DNA from: Ancylobacter aquaticus
Lineage (GTDB): Bacteria; Pseudomonadota; Alphaproteobacteria; Rhizobiales; Xanthobacteraceae
Reading direction: 5' to 3'
Assembly: GCF_004339465.1 (NCBI RefSeq)
Contig: NZ_SMFY01000001.1
Coordinates: 1,550,001 to 1,614,000 of the forward strand
DNA length: 64,000 bases
The notes below the pieces were generated by a model. It saw only the letters and a list, made by a program, of their open reading frames with translations, was not told the DNA's origin and ran no database searches. Both the position numbers and the translations under genes were made by a program. Positions 26,103 to 35,702 of the stretch are shown here, in pieces (position 1 is the first letter of the stretch; each line of letters starts with the position of its first letter).

Positions 26103-27088
26103 GCCGCGAACTCCCGGCGTTGGGGAACGCCCGCAACGAGGGGCGTGTGGCAGAGGGCGAGGCCGAGTTCCGCCCCCGCGCGCGGAGGCGGCACGGTGCG
26201 GCAGGTGTCGGTGGCGAAACCGCAGCGCGGCGAGAACAGGCAGCCTGTCGGCCGGTCGGCCAGCCCCGGCACGATGCCGGGAATGGAGGGCAGCAGCCGG
26301 CCCCGCGCCCGCTCCGGCAATGCCGCCAGCAGGGCGGCGGTGTAGGGATGGTGGGGATCGCGGAACAGGCCGCGCGTGTCCTGCATCTCCACCTGTTGGC
26401 CGGCATAATGGACGCAGACCCGCTGCGCCGTCTCGGCCACCACGCCCATGTCATGGGTGATGAGCACCAGCCCGACGCCGCTCTCCTTCTGCAGCTTCAG
26501 CAGCAGGTCGAGAATCTGCGCCTGGATGGTGACATCGAGCGCGGTGGTCGGCTCGTCGGCGATGATGAGCTTGGGCTTGCAGGCCAGCGCCATGGCGATC
26601 ATCACCCGCTGGCTCATGCCGCCGGAGAGCTGGTGCGGAAAGGCGCTGAGCCGGCGGTCGGGCTCGGGAATGCCGACCAGTTCCAGAAGCTCGACCGCCC
26701 GCGCCTGCCGCTGGGCGCGCGAGAGGTCGAGATGCGCCTTCATCGCCTCGCGGATCTGGAAGCCCACGGTGAAGCACGGGTTGAGGCTCGACATCGGCTC
26801 CTGGAAGATCATGACCAGGTCGCGCCCGATGATCCTGCGGCGCTCGCGGGCCGAGAGGCTCAGCAGGTCGCGGCCGTCGAACATCATCCGGTCGGCGGTG
26901 ACGGTGGCGATCCACGGCAGCAGGCCCATCACCGCCAGCATCGCCACCGATTTGCCGGAGCCGGATTCGCCGACGATGGCGACGAGTTCGCCCGCCGCGA
27001 CATCGAGGTCCACCCGGTCGACCGCGCGAAAGGGGCCGCGTCCGGTGGCGAAGCTGACGGAAAGGTTGCGGATGGAGAGCAGGGACAT
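26099..27088 (-). CDS. dppD: Dipeptide/oligopeptide ABC transporter ATP-binding protein (DppD type)
   Basis: A 329-residue ABC ATPase. Walker A is GESGSGKSVAM, the signature is LSGGMSQRVMIAMAL, Walker B is LIIADEPTTALD, and the C-terminal extension ends CLFSPRCGFATDTC, as in DppD/OppD. It starts at ATG 27088 (MSLLSIRNLSVSFA), sharing one base with the stop of the permease gene; a much longer open frame upstream is only a shadow of the permease. Paired with the DppF-type ATPase as the transporter's motor. Confidence 0.93.
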
Positions 27089-28074
27089 CAACTCCGCCTC
27101 AGCTTGGGGTCGAGGGCATCGCGTAGGCCGTCGCCCATCAGGTTGATGGCGACCACGGTGACGAGGATGGCGAGGCCGGGCAGGGTCACGATCCAGGGCG
27201 CGGAGCGGATGAACTCGCGGGCGTCGGCCAGCATGGCGCCCCATTCCGGCGTTGGCGGCTGCGCACCGAGGCCGAGGAAGCCGAGCGCCGCCGCCTCCAA
27301 TATCGCATCCGAAATGCCGAGGGCGGCCTGCACGATGAGCGGGGCGAGGCAGTTCGGCAGCACGGTGACGAACATCAACCGCAGCCTGCCGACGCCGGCG
27401 ACCTGAGCGGCGATGACGTATTCCTTCGTCAGCTCGGCGAGCGCGGCGGCGCGCACGAGGCGCACATAGCGCGGCAGGTAGACGACGGTGACGGCGATGA
27501 TGGTGTTGGAAAGGCTCGGGCCCAGAACCGCGACGATGAGGATGGCGAGCACCAGGCTGGGGATCGCCACCACCATGTCCATGACCCGCATCACCACCAC
27601 CTCGACGATGCCGCGCATGAAGGCGGCCGCGAGGCCCAGCACGATGCCGAGCGCCACCGAGACCACCATCACCGACAGGCCGATGCCGAGCGAGATGCGC
27701 GCGCCATAGATGAGGCGCGAGAGCACGTCGCGCCCCACCGCATCGGTGCCGAACGGGAAGGTCCAGTTCCCACCGGCCCAGACCGGGGGCAGCAGCACGC
27801 TCTGGCGGAACTGCTCGATCGGCGAATGCGGCGCGACCCACGGCGCGAAGAGCGCCAGCAGGGCGATGAACACCACGACGGCGAGGCCGAGCACGGCGCC
27901 GCGGTTTTCGCTGAAGGCGGACCAGAAGGCCCTGAGCGGCGAGGGCTCCTCGCCCACCGGCTCGGTGAGGGCGACGACGACTCCCGCCGCACCAAGGCTA
28001 AGCCCCGAGGCGTCGAGGACGAAGCGTTCCGGAGCGGTCGGCATCGGATCGTCGATGGCGTTTTCCTCAGCCAT
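27088..28074 (-). CDS. dppC: Dipeptide-type ABC transporter permease (DppC type)
   Basis: A 328-residue inner-membrane permease with six hydrophobic segments; the N-terminal OppC_N anchor is near residues 55-75. The permease (EAA-type) loop is AAQVAGVGRLRLMFVTVLPN. Start choice: ATG 28074 (MAEENAID) has GAGG nearby and overlaps the DppB end by 8 bases, while the alternative at 28101 would overlap by 35. It is the third gene of the dpp-type operon. Confidence 0.9.
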   Translation of the reverse strand: MAEENAIDDPMPTAPERFVLDASGLSLGAAGVVVALTEPVGEEPSPLRAFWSAFSENRGAVLGLAVVVFIALLALFAPWVAPHSPIEQFRQSVLLPPVWAGGNWTFPFGTDAVGRDVLSRLIYGARISLGIGLSVMVVSVALGIVLGLAAAFMRGIVEVVVMRVMDMVVAIPSLVLAILIVAVLGPSLSNTIIAVTVVYLPRYVRLVRAAALAELTKEYVIAAQVAGVGRLRLMFVTVLPNCLAPLIVQAALGISDAILEAAALGFLGLGAQPPTPEWGAMLADAREFIRSAPWIVTLPGLAILVTVVAINLMGDGLRDALDPKLRRS

Positions 28075-29077
28075 GCCGGATCCTCGGATTGATCGCGACA
28101 TAGAGCATGTCGACGATGAGATTGACGAGGATGACGATCGCCGAGATCAGCATGATGCCGCCCTGCAGCGCGGGATAGTCGCGGCGGGAGATCGACTCGA
28201 TCAGCCATTTGCCCACGCCCGGCCAGGCGAAGATCGTCTCGGTCAGCACCGCGCCGGCGAGCAGGGTGCCGGTCTGCAGGCCGACCACGGTAACGACCGG
28301 GATCAGCGCGTTGCGCAGCGTGTGCAGCCCGACCACGCGCAGCGGCGACAGGCCTTTGGCGCGTGCGGTGCGCACATAGTCCTCGCCCAGCACTTCCAGC
28401 ATGGAGGAGCGCGTCATCCGCGCGATGACCGCCAGCGGAATGGTGCCGAGCACGATGGAGGGCAGGACGAGATGGGCCGCCGCCGCGCCAAACGCGCCCT
28501 CCTGCCCCGACAGCAGGCTGTCGATCAGCATGAAACCCGTCACCGGCTCGAAATAATAGTTGATGAGGTCCATGCGGCCGGAGACCGGGGTTAGGCCCAG
28601 ATATTCCGACATGAACATGATGAGCAGCAGGCCCCACCAGAAGATCGGCATCGAATAGCCGGCCAGCGCCACCGTCATCACCGAATGGTCGAGCACCGAG
28701 CCGCGCTTGACCGCCGCGAGCACGCCGGCGGGCACGCCCAGCACGACGGCGAAGACCAGGGCGCAGAAGGCCAGTTCCAGCGTCGCGGGGAAGAGGATCA
28801 GGAATTCATGCAGCACGGGCGTCTTGGTGACGATGGAAACGCCGAAGTCGCCGTGCAGCAGGCCATAGATGTAATCGAGGAACTGCCTCCACACCGGCTG
28901 GTCGAGGCCGAGTTCGTGGCGCAGCTGGGCGAGGCGCTCCGGCGCGATGCCGCGCTCGCCGGTGCGCGCCTCGATGGGGTCGCCGGGCACGAGGCGCACG
29001 GCGACGAAGGTGACGAACATCAGCGCCACAAAGGTGGGCACCGTGAGTGCGACGCGGCGGAGAATGAGATTCAGCAT
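28067..29077 (-). CDS. dppB: Dipeptide-type ABC transporter permease (DppB type)
   Basis: A 336-residue permease beginning MLNLILRRVALTVPTF, the standard DppB/OppB first membrane helix. It has LVPGDPIEARTG after that helix and the loop VRTARAKGLSPLRVVGLHTLRNALIP that contacts the ATPase. Six membrane segments are visible. The frame extends upstream to 29137 but that part is not conserved. About 245 bases with a REP-like pair separate it from the binding-protein gene, so expression of the two parts may differ. Confidence 0.92.
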   Translation of the reverse strand: MLNLILRRVALTVPTFVALMFVTFVAVRLVPGDPIEARTGERGIAPERLAQLRHELGLDQPVWRQFLDYIYGLLHGDFGVSIVTKTPVLHEFLILFPATLELAFCALVFAVVLGVPAGVLAAVKRGSVLDHSVMTVALAGYSMPIFWWGLLLIMFMSEYLGLTPVSGRMDLINYYFEPVTGFMLIDSLLSGQEGAFGAAAAHLVLPSIVLGTIPLAVIARMTRSSMLEVLGEDYVRTARAKGLSPLRVVGLHTLRNALIPVVTVVGLQTGTLLAGAVLTETIFAWPGVGKWLIESISRRDYPALQGGIMLISAIVILVNLIVDMLYVAINPRIRHG

Positions 29078-29125
29078 GTGTGGGGCGTACCCATGGGTCG
29101 TGCCTGATCCCTGCAAGGCAGCCAT

Positions 29126-29286
29126 CATCCCGGACACCGCGCAGCGGCGATCCGGGATCGCAGGACGGAGAGGCGCCTTAGGGCGCGATCCGATCGGATT
29201 GAATCACGCGGATCGGTGAAGCGCCCTTGGCCCTGTGAAAGAGGGGGACGCGATCCCGGAGCGCGGCAGGCCGCGTCCGGGATGAC
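29126..29286. repeat. Inverted pair of CATCCCGG REP-like elements inside the dpp operon
   Basis: One unit (29126-29160) starts CATCCCGG and ends GATCCGGGATCG; the other (29251-29286) starts CGATCCCGGAGCGCGG and ends CGTCCGGGATGAC. The outer ends are reverse complements, so the two units are in head-to-tail-inverted orientation. They fill the 245-base gap between the binding-protein and permease genes. Confidence 0.8.
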
Positions 29287-29322
29287 AATCGTTCCGGGGC
29301 ACGACGCCCCGGCCTCTACGGG

Positions 29323-30921
29323 TCACTTCAGCTCGACGCCATAGAATTCGTGGCGGCCGAACGGGCTGACCGTGTAGTCGACCACTTCCTTGCGGGTCGG
29401 CTCGTACACCACCGAATGGGCGATGGTGAACCAGGGGGCGTCTTCCTTGAAGATCACCTGCGCCTGCTCGTAGAGCTTGGTGCGCTCGGCGAGGTCGGAG
29501 CTGGAGCGCGCCTTGCTGATGAGGGCGTCGAAGTCCTTGTTGCACCATTTGGCGAGGTTCTGCCCGCCCTTGCGCGCGGCGGGACAGCCGAGCAGGAAGA
29601 AGAAGTTGTCCGGGTCGCCATTGTCGCCGGTCCAGCCGAGCTGGCCGGTCATGTGCTCGCCTTCCTGCATGCGCTTGCGGTACTCGCCCCACTCATAGGA
29701 GACCAGCTTGGCATTGACGCCGATCTTGGCGAGGTCCGACTGCATCATCTCGGCGATGCGCTTGGCGTTGGGGTTGTAGGGGCGCTGTACCGGCATCCAC
29801 CACAGGTCGATGTCGAGCGGCGTCGTGACCCCGGCCGCCGCGAGCATGGCCTTGGCCTTCTCCGGGTCATAGGCGTAGTCCTTGACCTCGGTATTGTAGG
29901 ACCAGATGGTCGGCGGGATCGGGTTGATCGCGCCCTGTCCGGCGCCCTGATAGACGTCCTTGATGATGGACGCCTTGTCGATCGCCATGTTGAAAGCCTG
30001 GCGCACTTCCTTTTTGTCGAAGGGGGGCTTCTCCACATTGAAGGCCCAATAGGCGATGTTCAGGCCCGGCTGCGAGAGCAGGTTGACGGCCGGATCGGTC
30101 TTCATGCCGGCGATGTCGGCCGGGTTCGGCGCGATCATCACATGGCACTCGCCCTTCTTCAGCTTGGCGTAGCGCGCGGTCGGGTCGGGGGTGATGGCGA
30201 AGACGAGGTTGTCGATCTTGGACGGGCCCTCGAAATAGGCGGGGAAGGCCTTGTACCGGATGACCGCGTCCTTCTGGTAGTTCACGAAGGAGAACGGGCC
30301 GGTGCCGACCGGAATCTGGTCGAACTGCTCGGGCGTGCCCTTCTTCAACAGGAAGTCGGCGTATTCCTTGGAATGGATGGTGGCGAAGTCCATGGCGAGG
30401 TTCGCCAGCATCGGCGCGTTCGGTTCCTTCAGCACGAACTTCACCGTGTGGTCGTCCACCTTGTCGATGGAGACCAGCAGGTCCGGCAGGCCCATGTCGT
30501 TGAAGTAGTCATACGCGCCGCCCGTTACCTTGTGGTACGGGTTTTCCGGCTTCCACATGCGGTCGAAGGTGAAGATCACGTCGTCGGCGTTGAAGTCGCG
30601 GCTCGGCGTGAAGCCGTTGACGCCCGAATGGAATTTCACGCCCTTGCGCAGCTTGAAGGTGAGTTCCTTGCCGTCGTCGCTGACCGTCCAGCTTTCAGCG
30701 AGGCCCGGAATCACCTTGGTGCTGCCGCGCTCGAACTCGACGAGCTGGTTATAGGCCGGGCGGGCGGCGTCGAAGCTGGTGCCAGTGGTATTGAGGGCAG
30801 GGGTGAAGTTTTCCGGGCTCCCTTCGGAGCAATAGACGAGCGTCTTGGCGGCATAGGACGGCGCGCACAGCGCCGTCAGCATGGCAGCCGCAAGGGCTGC
30901 CTTCGCATGGAAAGCCGGCAT
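29323..30921 (-). CDS. dppA: Periplasmic solute-binding protein of the dipeptide-type ABC transporter
   Basis: A 532-residue SBP_bac_5 family protein. An N-terminal signal peptide (hydrophobic AALAAAMLTALCAP, likely cut after the SYA near residue 24) leads into LVYCSEGSPENFTP, typical of DppA. The conserved family segment KLRKGVKFHSGVNGFTPSRDFNADDV appears near residue 95 and a matching VPVGTGPF-like IPVGTGPFSFVNYQ near 210. It delivers substrate, probably peptides, to the permease encoded downstream. It is first in the operon, divergent from the glutaryl-CoA dehydrogenase gene. Confidence 0.93.
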   Translation of the reverse strand: MPAFHAKAALAAAMLTALCAPSYAAKTLVYCSEGSPENFTPALNTTGTSFDAARPAYNQLVEFERGSTKVIPGLAESWTVSDDGKELTFKLRKGVKFHSGVNGFTPSRDFNADDVIFTFDRMWKPENPYHKVTGGAYDYFNDMGLPDLLVSIDKVDDHTVKFVLKEPNAPMLANLAMDFATIHSKEYADFLLKKGTPEQFDQIPVGTGPFSFVNYQKDAVIRYKAFPAYFEGPSKIDNLVFAITPDPTARYAKLKKGECHVMIAPNPADIAGMKTDPAVNLLSQPGLNIAYWAFNVEKPPFDKKEVRQAFNMAIDKASIIKDVYQGAGQGAINPIPPTIWSYNTEVKDYAYDPEKAKAMLAAAGVTTPLDIDLWWMPVQRPYNPNAKRIAEMMQSDLAKIGVNAKLVSYEWGEYRKRMQEGEHMTGQLGWTGDNGDPDNFFFLLGCPAARKGGQNLAKWCNKDFDALISKARSSSDLAERTKLYEQAQVIFKEDAPWFTIAHSVVYEPTRKEVVDYTVSPFGRHEFYGVELK

Positions 30922-31009
30922 GTCTGAGTTCCCCTCTCATAGACCGCGCGAGGCGTGCCCACTCTTTAGGCTGGCCTGTTGTTTGTTCGTCGCGATCCGA
31001 TTTCACAAC

Positions 31010-31025
31010 TGAAACACGTGTCTCA
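31010..31025. promoter_or_regulatory. 16-base palindrome between dppA and gcdH
   Basis: TGAAACACGTGTCTCA is symmetric except for one pair of positions. It is centred on ACACGTGT in the 262-base region between two divergent genes and looks like a TetR-type operator. No regulator gene is adjacent. Confidence 0.5.
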
Positions 31026-31183
31026 GCGTTTCGCAATCATACCCCTCCCCCCGACCTAAGTCGGATGACGCAGCGTTAAGAACCGTCCGCGCCGCATTGG
31101 CGGATGGTCGGGTGCGCGTCCTTGCGCGACGTTGTAAGAGAGGCGTGCCGGCCTCTGGCGTCGGCCCGTCCGGGAGAATTTGC

Positions 31184-32410
31184 ATGAGTGCCGCGCCGTC
31201 TGTCGCCCATCCTGCCGCCGCCAAGGCATCTAAGGTTTCGTTCGACTGGGCCGATCCGGTCGATTTCGAATCGCAGCTGACCGAGGAAGAGCGCCTGGTG
31301 CGCGACACGGCGCGCGACTACGCGCAGGAGCGGCTGCAGCCGCGGGTCACCTCCGCCTATATGGAGGAGCGCTTCGACCGCGAGATCATGAGCGAGATGG
31401 GCGAGCTCGGCCTGCTCGGCCCCACCATTCCGGAGGAATATGGCGGAGCGGGCCTCGGTTATGTCGCCTACGGGCTGGTGGCGCGCGAAGTGGAACGGGT
31501 CGATTCGGGCTATCGCTCGGCGATGAGCGTGCAGTCCTCACTGGTCATGCACCCCATCAACGCCTATGGCAGCGAGGCGCAGAAGCGCAAATACCTTCCC
31601 AGGCTCGCCACCGGCGAGACGGTCGGCTGCTTCGGCCTCACCGAGCCCGATGCCGGCTCGGATCCCGCCGGCATGCGGACGCGCGCCGAGAAGATCGACG
31701 GCGGCTATCGGCTCTCCGGCGCCAAGATGTGGATCACCAACTCACCGATCGCGGACCTCGCGGTGGTGTGGGCGAAGTCGGCGGCCCATGGCGACGACAT
31801 CCGCGGCTTCCTGCTGGAGCGCGGCATGAAGGGCTTTTCGACGCCGAAGATCGACAACAAGCTCTCGCTGCGCGCGTCCGTCACTGGCGAAATCGTGATG
31901 GACGGGGTCGAGGTGCCGGAGGAAAATCTCCTGCCCGACGCCTCCGGTCTGAAGGGCCCATTCGGCTGCCTCAACCGCGCCCGCTTCGGCATCGGCTGGG
32001 GCACGATGGGGGCGGCGGAAGCCTGCTACGCGGCCGCCCGTCAGTACACGCTCGACCGCAAGCAGTTCGGCAAGCCGCTGGCGGCGAACCAGCTGATCCA
32101 GAAGAAGCTGGCCGACATGGCGACCGAGATCACGCTCGGCCTTCAGCTCGCGCTGCGCGCCGGCCGGCTGTTCGACGAGGGGCAACTGCCGGTGGAAACC
32201 ATCTCCATGCTCAAGCGCAACAATTGCGGCAAGGCCCTCGACATCGCCCGCCTCGCCCGCGACATGCATGGCGGCAACGGCATTTCCGGCGAATTCCCGG
32301 TCATGCGCCACATGGTGAACCTGGAGACGGTGAACACCTATGAGGGCACGCACGACATCCACGCGCTGATCCTCGGCCGCGCCATCACCGGGCATCAGGC
32401 GTTCTTCTGA
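31184..32410 (+). CDS. gcdH: Glutaryl-CoA dehydrogenase
   Basis: This FAD enzyme oxidises and decarboxylates glutaryl-CoA to crotonyl-CoA in lysine, tryptophan and glutarate breakdown. The 408-residue protein has the acyl-CoA dehydrogenase signatures [14 protein letters not shown] near residues 147-160 and [19 protein letters not shown], and the catalytic Glu in [14 protein letters not shown] near residue 387. The C-terminal AITGHQAF is typical of GcdH rather than other family members. ATG 31184 precedes the conserved SFDWADP start. No other lysine-degradation gene is adjacent. Confidence 0.92.
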   Translation: MSAAPSVAHPAAAKASKVSFDWADPVDFESQLTEEERLVRDTARDYAQERLQPRVTSAYMEERFDREIMSEMGELGLLGPTIPEEYGGAGLGYVAYGLVAREVERVDSGYRSAMSVQSSLVMHPINAYGSEAQKRKYLPRLATGETVGCFGLTEPDAGSDPAGMRTRAEKIDGGYRLSGAKMWITNSPIADLAVVWAKSAAHGDDIRGFLLERGMKGFSTPKIDNKLSLRASVTGEIVMDGVEVPEENLLPDASGLKGPFGCLNRARFGIGWGTMGAAEACYAAARQYTLDRKQFGKPLAANQLIQKKLADMATEITLGLQLALRAGRLFDEGQLPVETISMLKRNNCGKALDIARLARDMHGGNGISGEFPVMRHMVNLETVNTYEGTHDIHALILGRAITGHQAFF

Positions 32411-32438
32411 GCAGGCGTCCTCGTCACCCGGTCGTCGC

Positions 32439-32539
32439 CATCCCGGAAAGGACCTTCAGGGACCTGGCCGGGGTCGCGGGGACAAGGGGCTGTTTGGGGG
32501 AGAGATCCCGGCTCTGCGCGTCGCTCCGGCCGGGATGAC
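32439..32539. repeat. CATCCCGG REP-like elements after gcdH
   Basis: CATCCCGG at 32439-32446 and a GATCCCGG...CCGGGATGAC unit at 32504-32539 form another inverted pair of this family. The inner part has diverged compared with the copies at 11341 and 29126. It lies between convergent genes. Confidence 0.7.
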
Positions 32540-32574
32540 GTGCCTGAGGGCGGCCGGTCAGACGGCGCGCCGCC

Positions 32575-33024
32575 TCAGATGTTGTACATCAGGTCAGCAT
32601 CGGGGCTGCGGGCGAAGACCACCATGTCGTGCAGCGACATGCCGTCGAGAATGTCCGACATGGCGTCGCGCACCTTGCTCATGGTGATGCGGACCGAGCA
32701 GGTGGCGAGGTCCTCGCAGTCCTGGCAGGGGACATAGGCGCTCTTGCTGGCGCAGCTGAGCGGGGCCAGCGGGCCGTCGAGCACGCGGATGATATGGCCG
32801 ATGCGGATGTCGCGCGGCGTCTTGGCCAGCGCATAGCCACCGCCTGGCCCCTTCTTGGAGCGCAGCATGCCGGCGTTCCTCAATTCCAGCAGAATGGCGT
32901 CGAGGAACTTCTTGGGAATGTTATTGGCGGTGGCGATCTCCTGCCCCATGGCGCTCGACCCGGGATCGAGCCGGGCGAGGAAGAGCATCGCCTTGAGGCC
33001 GTATTTGCCCTTGTTGGTCAGCAT
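32575..33024 (-). CDS. Rrf2-family iron-sulfur transcriptional regulator
   Basis: A 149-residue Rrf2/IscR/RirA-like regulator. The winged helix occupies the first 75 residues, with KGKYGLKAMLFLA and the wing KKGPGGGYALAK. Four cysteines (91, 100, 103, 109), in LSCASKSAYVPCQDCEDLATC, could hold an Fe-S cluster; IscR uses three. It probably senses iron, Fe-S status or oxidative stress. No isc/suf genes are adjacent and the targets are unknown. A 53-residue membrane peptide is encoded upstream on the same strand. Confidence 0.9.
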   Translation of the reverse strand: MLTNKGKYGLKAMLFLARLDPGSSAMGQEIATANNIPKKFLDAILLELRNAGMLRSKKGPGGGYALAKTPRDIRIGHIIRVLDGPLAPLSCASKSAYVPCQDCEDLATCSVRITMSKVRDAMSDILDGMSLHDMVVFARSPDADLMYNI

Positions 33025-33154
33025 GTCCGCTTCGTCATGTCGCCGCGCGCCCGGACGCCGGAAGGAAGGTGCGGGGGAGGGCCGATTCCCCGCAGCAGCT
33101 CCTCACATAAATGATCGATCAAGCCGGATTTTACCAGTGCCCCCGCGCCGGGGA

Positions 33155-33316
33155 TCAACGCGTGCCGGGGTTGCTCGCCTGCGCATTGGCCGCGACCCGC
33201 GCAGGGTCGCGCGCGTCGGGCGCTGGGTGCAGGAACAGGATGGCGGCGATGACAGCGCTGTAGGCCAAGGCGAACAGCAGCTTGTCGCGGGTGCGGCGGA
33301 GGCCGGTCTGACTCAT
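33155..33316 (-). CDS. Small single-span membrane protein (53 residues)
   Basis: A short ORF starts at ATG 33316 with GGAG 8 bases upstream and ends at TGA 33155. The first 11 residues are basic (SQTGLRRTRDK), followed by one hydrophobic segment LLFALAYSAVIAAILFL and a polar tail ending NPGTR. This positive-inside, single-helix layout is typical of small inner-membrane proteins. I do not recognise a family. It lies 130 bases before the Rrf2 regulator on the same strand. Confidence 0.6.
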   Translation of the reverse strand: MSQTGLRRTRDKLLFALAYSAVIAAILFLHPAPDARDPARVAANAQASNPGTR

Positions 33317-33371
33317 GGGTCACTCTCCAGTTGGAAAGTAATCTATGGACAATGTAGGAATATGTAAAGGG

Positions 33372-34718
33372 TCAGTCCTCTTCCAGCCCGCGCGTGGCCG
33401 TCGTCAGCGTGCCGCCGCTCTCGAAAGCGGCGGTGAACGCGGCCACGCGGCGGTCGATCCGGATGTCGGAGGCACGCAAGGGGCGGGCCAGCGAGAGCCC
33501 TTCCAGCGAACGCGCCCGCGAGAGCGCGACATAGGCCTGGCCGGCGGCGAAGGCGCCGCTGTCGAAGTCGATCCGCACATCGTCCAGCGTCAGCCCCTGC
33601 GCCTTGTGCACCGTCACCGCCCAGGCGGGCACGAGCGGAAGCTGGGTGTAGGTGCCGACCACCTTGGCCGCGACCTTTCCCGTCGCCTCGTCCCAGTCGT
33701 AGCGGATGCGCTCCCAGCTGGTGCGCTCGATCTCGACGATGCCCGCGCCGTCGAGCCGGACATAGGCGCGGTCGGGGGCGAGGCCGGTGATGGTGCCCAC
33801 CGAGCCGTTCACCCATTGCCTCTCGGGGTGGTTGCGCACGGTCATCACCCGCGCCCCTATCTTGAGCGCCAGCGTCTCCGGCACCGGCAGTCGGTCATTG
33901 GCGAGGTCGAACTCGCCCTCGCTCTTGCCCTCATAGAGCCGGCCGTCATCGTGCAGCGCCTCCAGGCCGCGCCGGTTATAGGCATCGACCCGCGCATTGG
34001 TCGGTGCCAGCACCACGGGGGTACGGCCGGGGCGATGGTCGCGGAAGGAGGCGGCATTGATGGCGGCAATGGCGTCGCCGAGGAACCGGCCGGTGCGCAA
34101 TTCCGCCAGATATTCCACAAAGGCGTTGTCGGTCTGCCGGTACACCTGCAGGAACGGCAGCCGCGCCGGCTCCACCTCGCGCAGCACGCGGGCGTCGAAG
34201 GCGAACGGGCCCTCATAGCCGAGATGGCCCAGAATCTCGCGCTCCGCCTGCGGCACCACGGGCGGGAGTTGCAGGAAGTCGCCCACCAGCACCACCTGCA
34301 CTCCGCCGAACGGCTCGGGATTGCCGCGCGCGATGCGCAGGCTCCGGTCGACCGCGTCGAGCACATCGGCGCGCACCATGGAAATCTCGTCGATGACGAG
34401 GCGCTCCAGCTTCTTCATCAGCGTGCGCTTTGGCGTGCGCGGGCGCACCTGGTCAGGGTCGACAAGGCGCGGCGGCAGGCCGAAGAAGGAATGGATGGTC
34501 TGCCCGCCAAGCTGCAGCGCGGCGACCCCGGTGGGCGCGAGAAAGGCCTGCTTGCCGCCGCCATGCTTGCGCAGCGCATGCAGGAAGGTGGTCTTGCCCG
34601 TGCCGGCGCCGCCGAGCACCATCACGACAGGCGCACCGGAGCCGACCAGCGCGAGCGGGCCGGCAAAGGCGTCGGCGGCCAGGGCAGGGCGAATCGGCAG
34701 CGCGGCTTTCTCGTTCAT
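33372..34718 (-). CDS. PIF1/RecD-like ATP-dependent helicase
   Basis: A 448-residue SF1 helicase-like protein. Walker A GGAGTGKTT is at 36-44, Walker B LVIDEISMV at 107-115, motif III VLVGDFLQLPPV near 140, and the UvrD-type C-terminal VTVHKAQGLTLDDV followed by AYVALSRA. This is the arrangement of PIF1-like bacterial helicases. I start at ATG 34718 (MNEKAALPIR); the longer open frame upstream only shadows the permease genes. Possible roles are replication-fork or G-quadruplex processing; the substrate is not known. It is about 70 bases downstream of the EamA permease genes. Confidence 0.9.
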   Translation of the reverse strand: MNEKAALPIRPALAADAFAGPLALVGSGAPVVMVLGGAGTGKTTFLHALRKHGGGKQAFLAPTGVAALQLGGQTIHSFFGLPPRLVDPDQVRPRTPKRTLMKKLERLVIDEISMVRADVLDAVDRSLRIARGNPEPFGGVQVVLVGDFLQLPPVVPQAEREILGHLGYEGPFAFDARVLREVEPARLPFLQVYRQTDNAFVEYLAELRTGRFLGDAIAAINAASFRDHRPGRTPVVLAPTNARVDAYNRRGLEALHDDGRLYEGKSEGEFDLANDRLPVPETLALKIGARVMTVRNHPERQWVNGSVGTITGLAPDRAYVRLDGAGIVEIERTSWERIRYDWDEATGKVAAKVVGTYTQLPLVPAWAVTVHKAQGLTLDDVRIDFDSGAFAAGQAYVALSRARSLEGLSLARPLRASDIRIDRRVAAFTAAFESGGTLTTATRGLEED

Positions 34719-34789
34719 CGGCGCAATGGAGCACAGGAGGGCCGGCGGTGCGACTGCAGGGCTTTGTTGGCCGTCGTGAGATCGGCTCG

Positions 34790-35632
34790 TCACTGCAGCT
34801 TGATCAGCACCAGCCCGGCGACGATGAGGGCGGCGGCCAGCAGCCGCTCGCGGCGCACCGGCTCGTGCAGCACCAGGACGGCGATCACCGCCCCGAACAG
34901 CACGCTGGATTCGCGCACCGCCGCGACAAGGCCGATCGGCGCCTTGGTCATCGCCCAGATCGAGATCCAGTAGGCGGCGAGCGACATCGCCCCGCCGGCG
35001 AGGCCCGGCCCGATGAAGGAGAGCGTCGGCGCCAGCGCGCGCGGTCCTTTCCACGCCAGCCCGACCAGGGTGATGACGACGCTGTCGGCGACGAACAGCC
35101 AGGATGTGTAGACATGCGGCGAGGTGGCGCTGCGGGCGCCGAGGCCGTCGACCAGCGTATAGGCGGTGATGGACACCCCGCACAGCAGCGCGAGCCGCAG
35201 CGCTGTCGTGTCGAAGGCGGCGATGCCCGCCCGCCGCCAGGCGATGGACAGGATGCCGAGGGCCAGCAGGCCAACCCCGAAAAAGCCCTGCGCGTCGACC
35301 GCTTCCCCCACCAGCACCACCGACAGGATCGTCGTCAGCAGGGGGGCGCTGCCGCGTGCCAGCGGGTAGACCAGCCCCATATCGGCGCGGCGATAGGCGC
35401 CGGACAGCGTCAGGTAATAGACGAGGTGGATCGCCACCGAGGCCGCGATCCACGGCCAGACATGCGCTTCCGGCGGGCCGAGATACAACGCCGCCGGCAG
35501 AGCCAGAAGGCCGCAGGCGGCATTGACCAGCACCACGGCGAGGAACGGGTCCAGCCGAATCTTCAGCACCGCGTTCCAGCCGGCATGCATCGCCGCGGCA
35601 GCGATGACGGCGAGGAAGACGCTCGGTTCCAT
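34790..35632 (-). CDS. EamA-family membrane transporter (copy 1)
   Basis: A 280-residue DMT-superfamily permease with about ten hydrophobic segments, consisting of two EamA repeats. The first half contains MHAGWNAVLKIRLDPFLA and ADMGLVYPLARGSAPLL, which match copy 2 almost position by position. The substrate is unknown. It follows copy 2 by 70 bases on the same strand, so both are likely one transcription unit. Confidence 0.88.
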   Translation of the reverse strand: MEPSVFLAVIAAAAMHAGWNAVLKIRLDPFLAVVLVNAACGLLALPAALYLGPPEAHVWPWIAASVAIHLVYYLTLSGAYRRADMGLVYPLARGSAPLLTTILSVVLVGEAVDAQGFFGVGLLALGILSIAWRRAGIAAFDTTALRLALLCGVSITAYTLVDGLGARSATSPHVYTSWLFVADSVVITLVGLAWKGPRALAPTLSFIGPGLAGGAMSLAAYWISIWAMTKAPIGLVAAVRESSVLFGAVIAVLVLHEPVRRERLLAAALIVAGLVLIKLQ

Positions 35633-35702
35633 GGAACTGCCGGCCGGAGGAAGGACGCGCGGGCTTTAGCCGATTCCGCTGGCGCTGCCGAAGATTATCA
35701 GG

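Noticed and set aside
34719..35453. N-terminal extension of the helicase gene
   Set aside because: The extra residues only shadow the EamA gene; the conserved protein starts near 34718.
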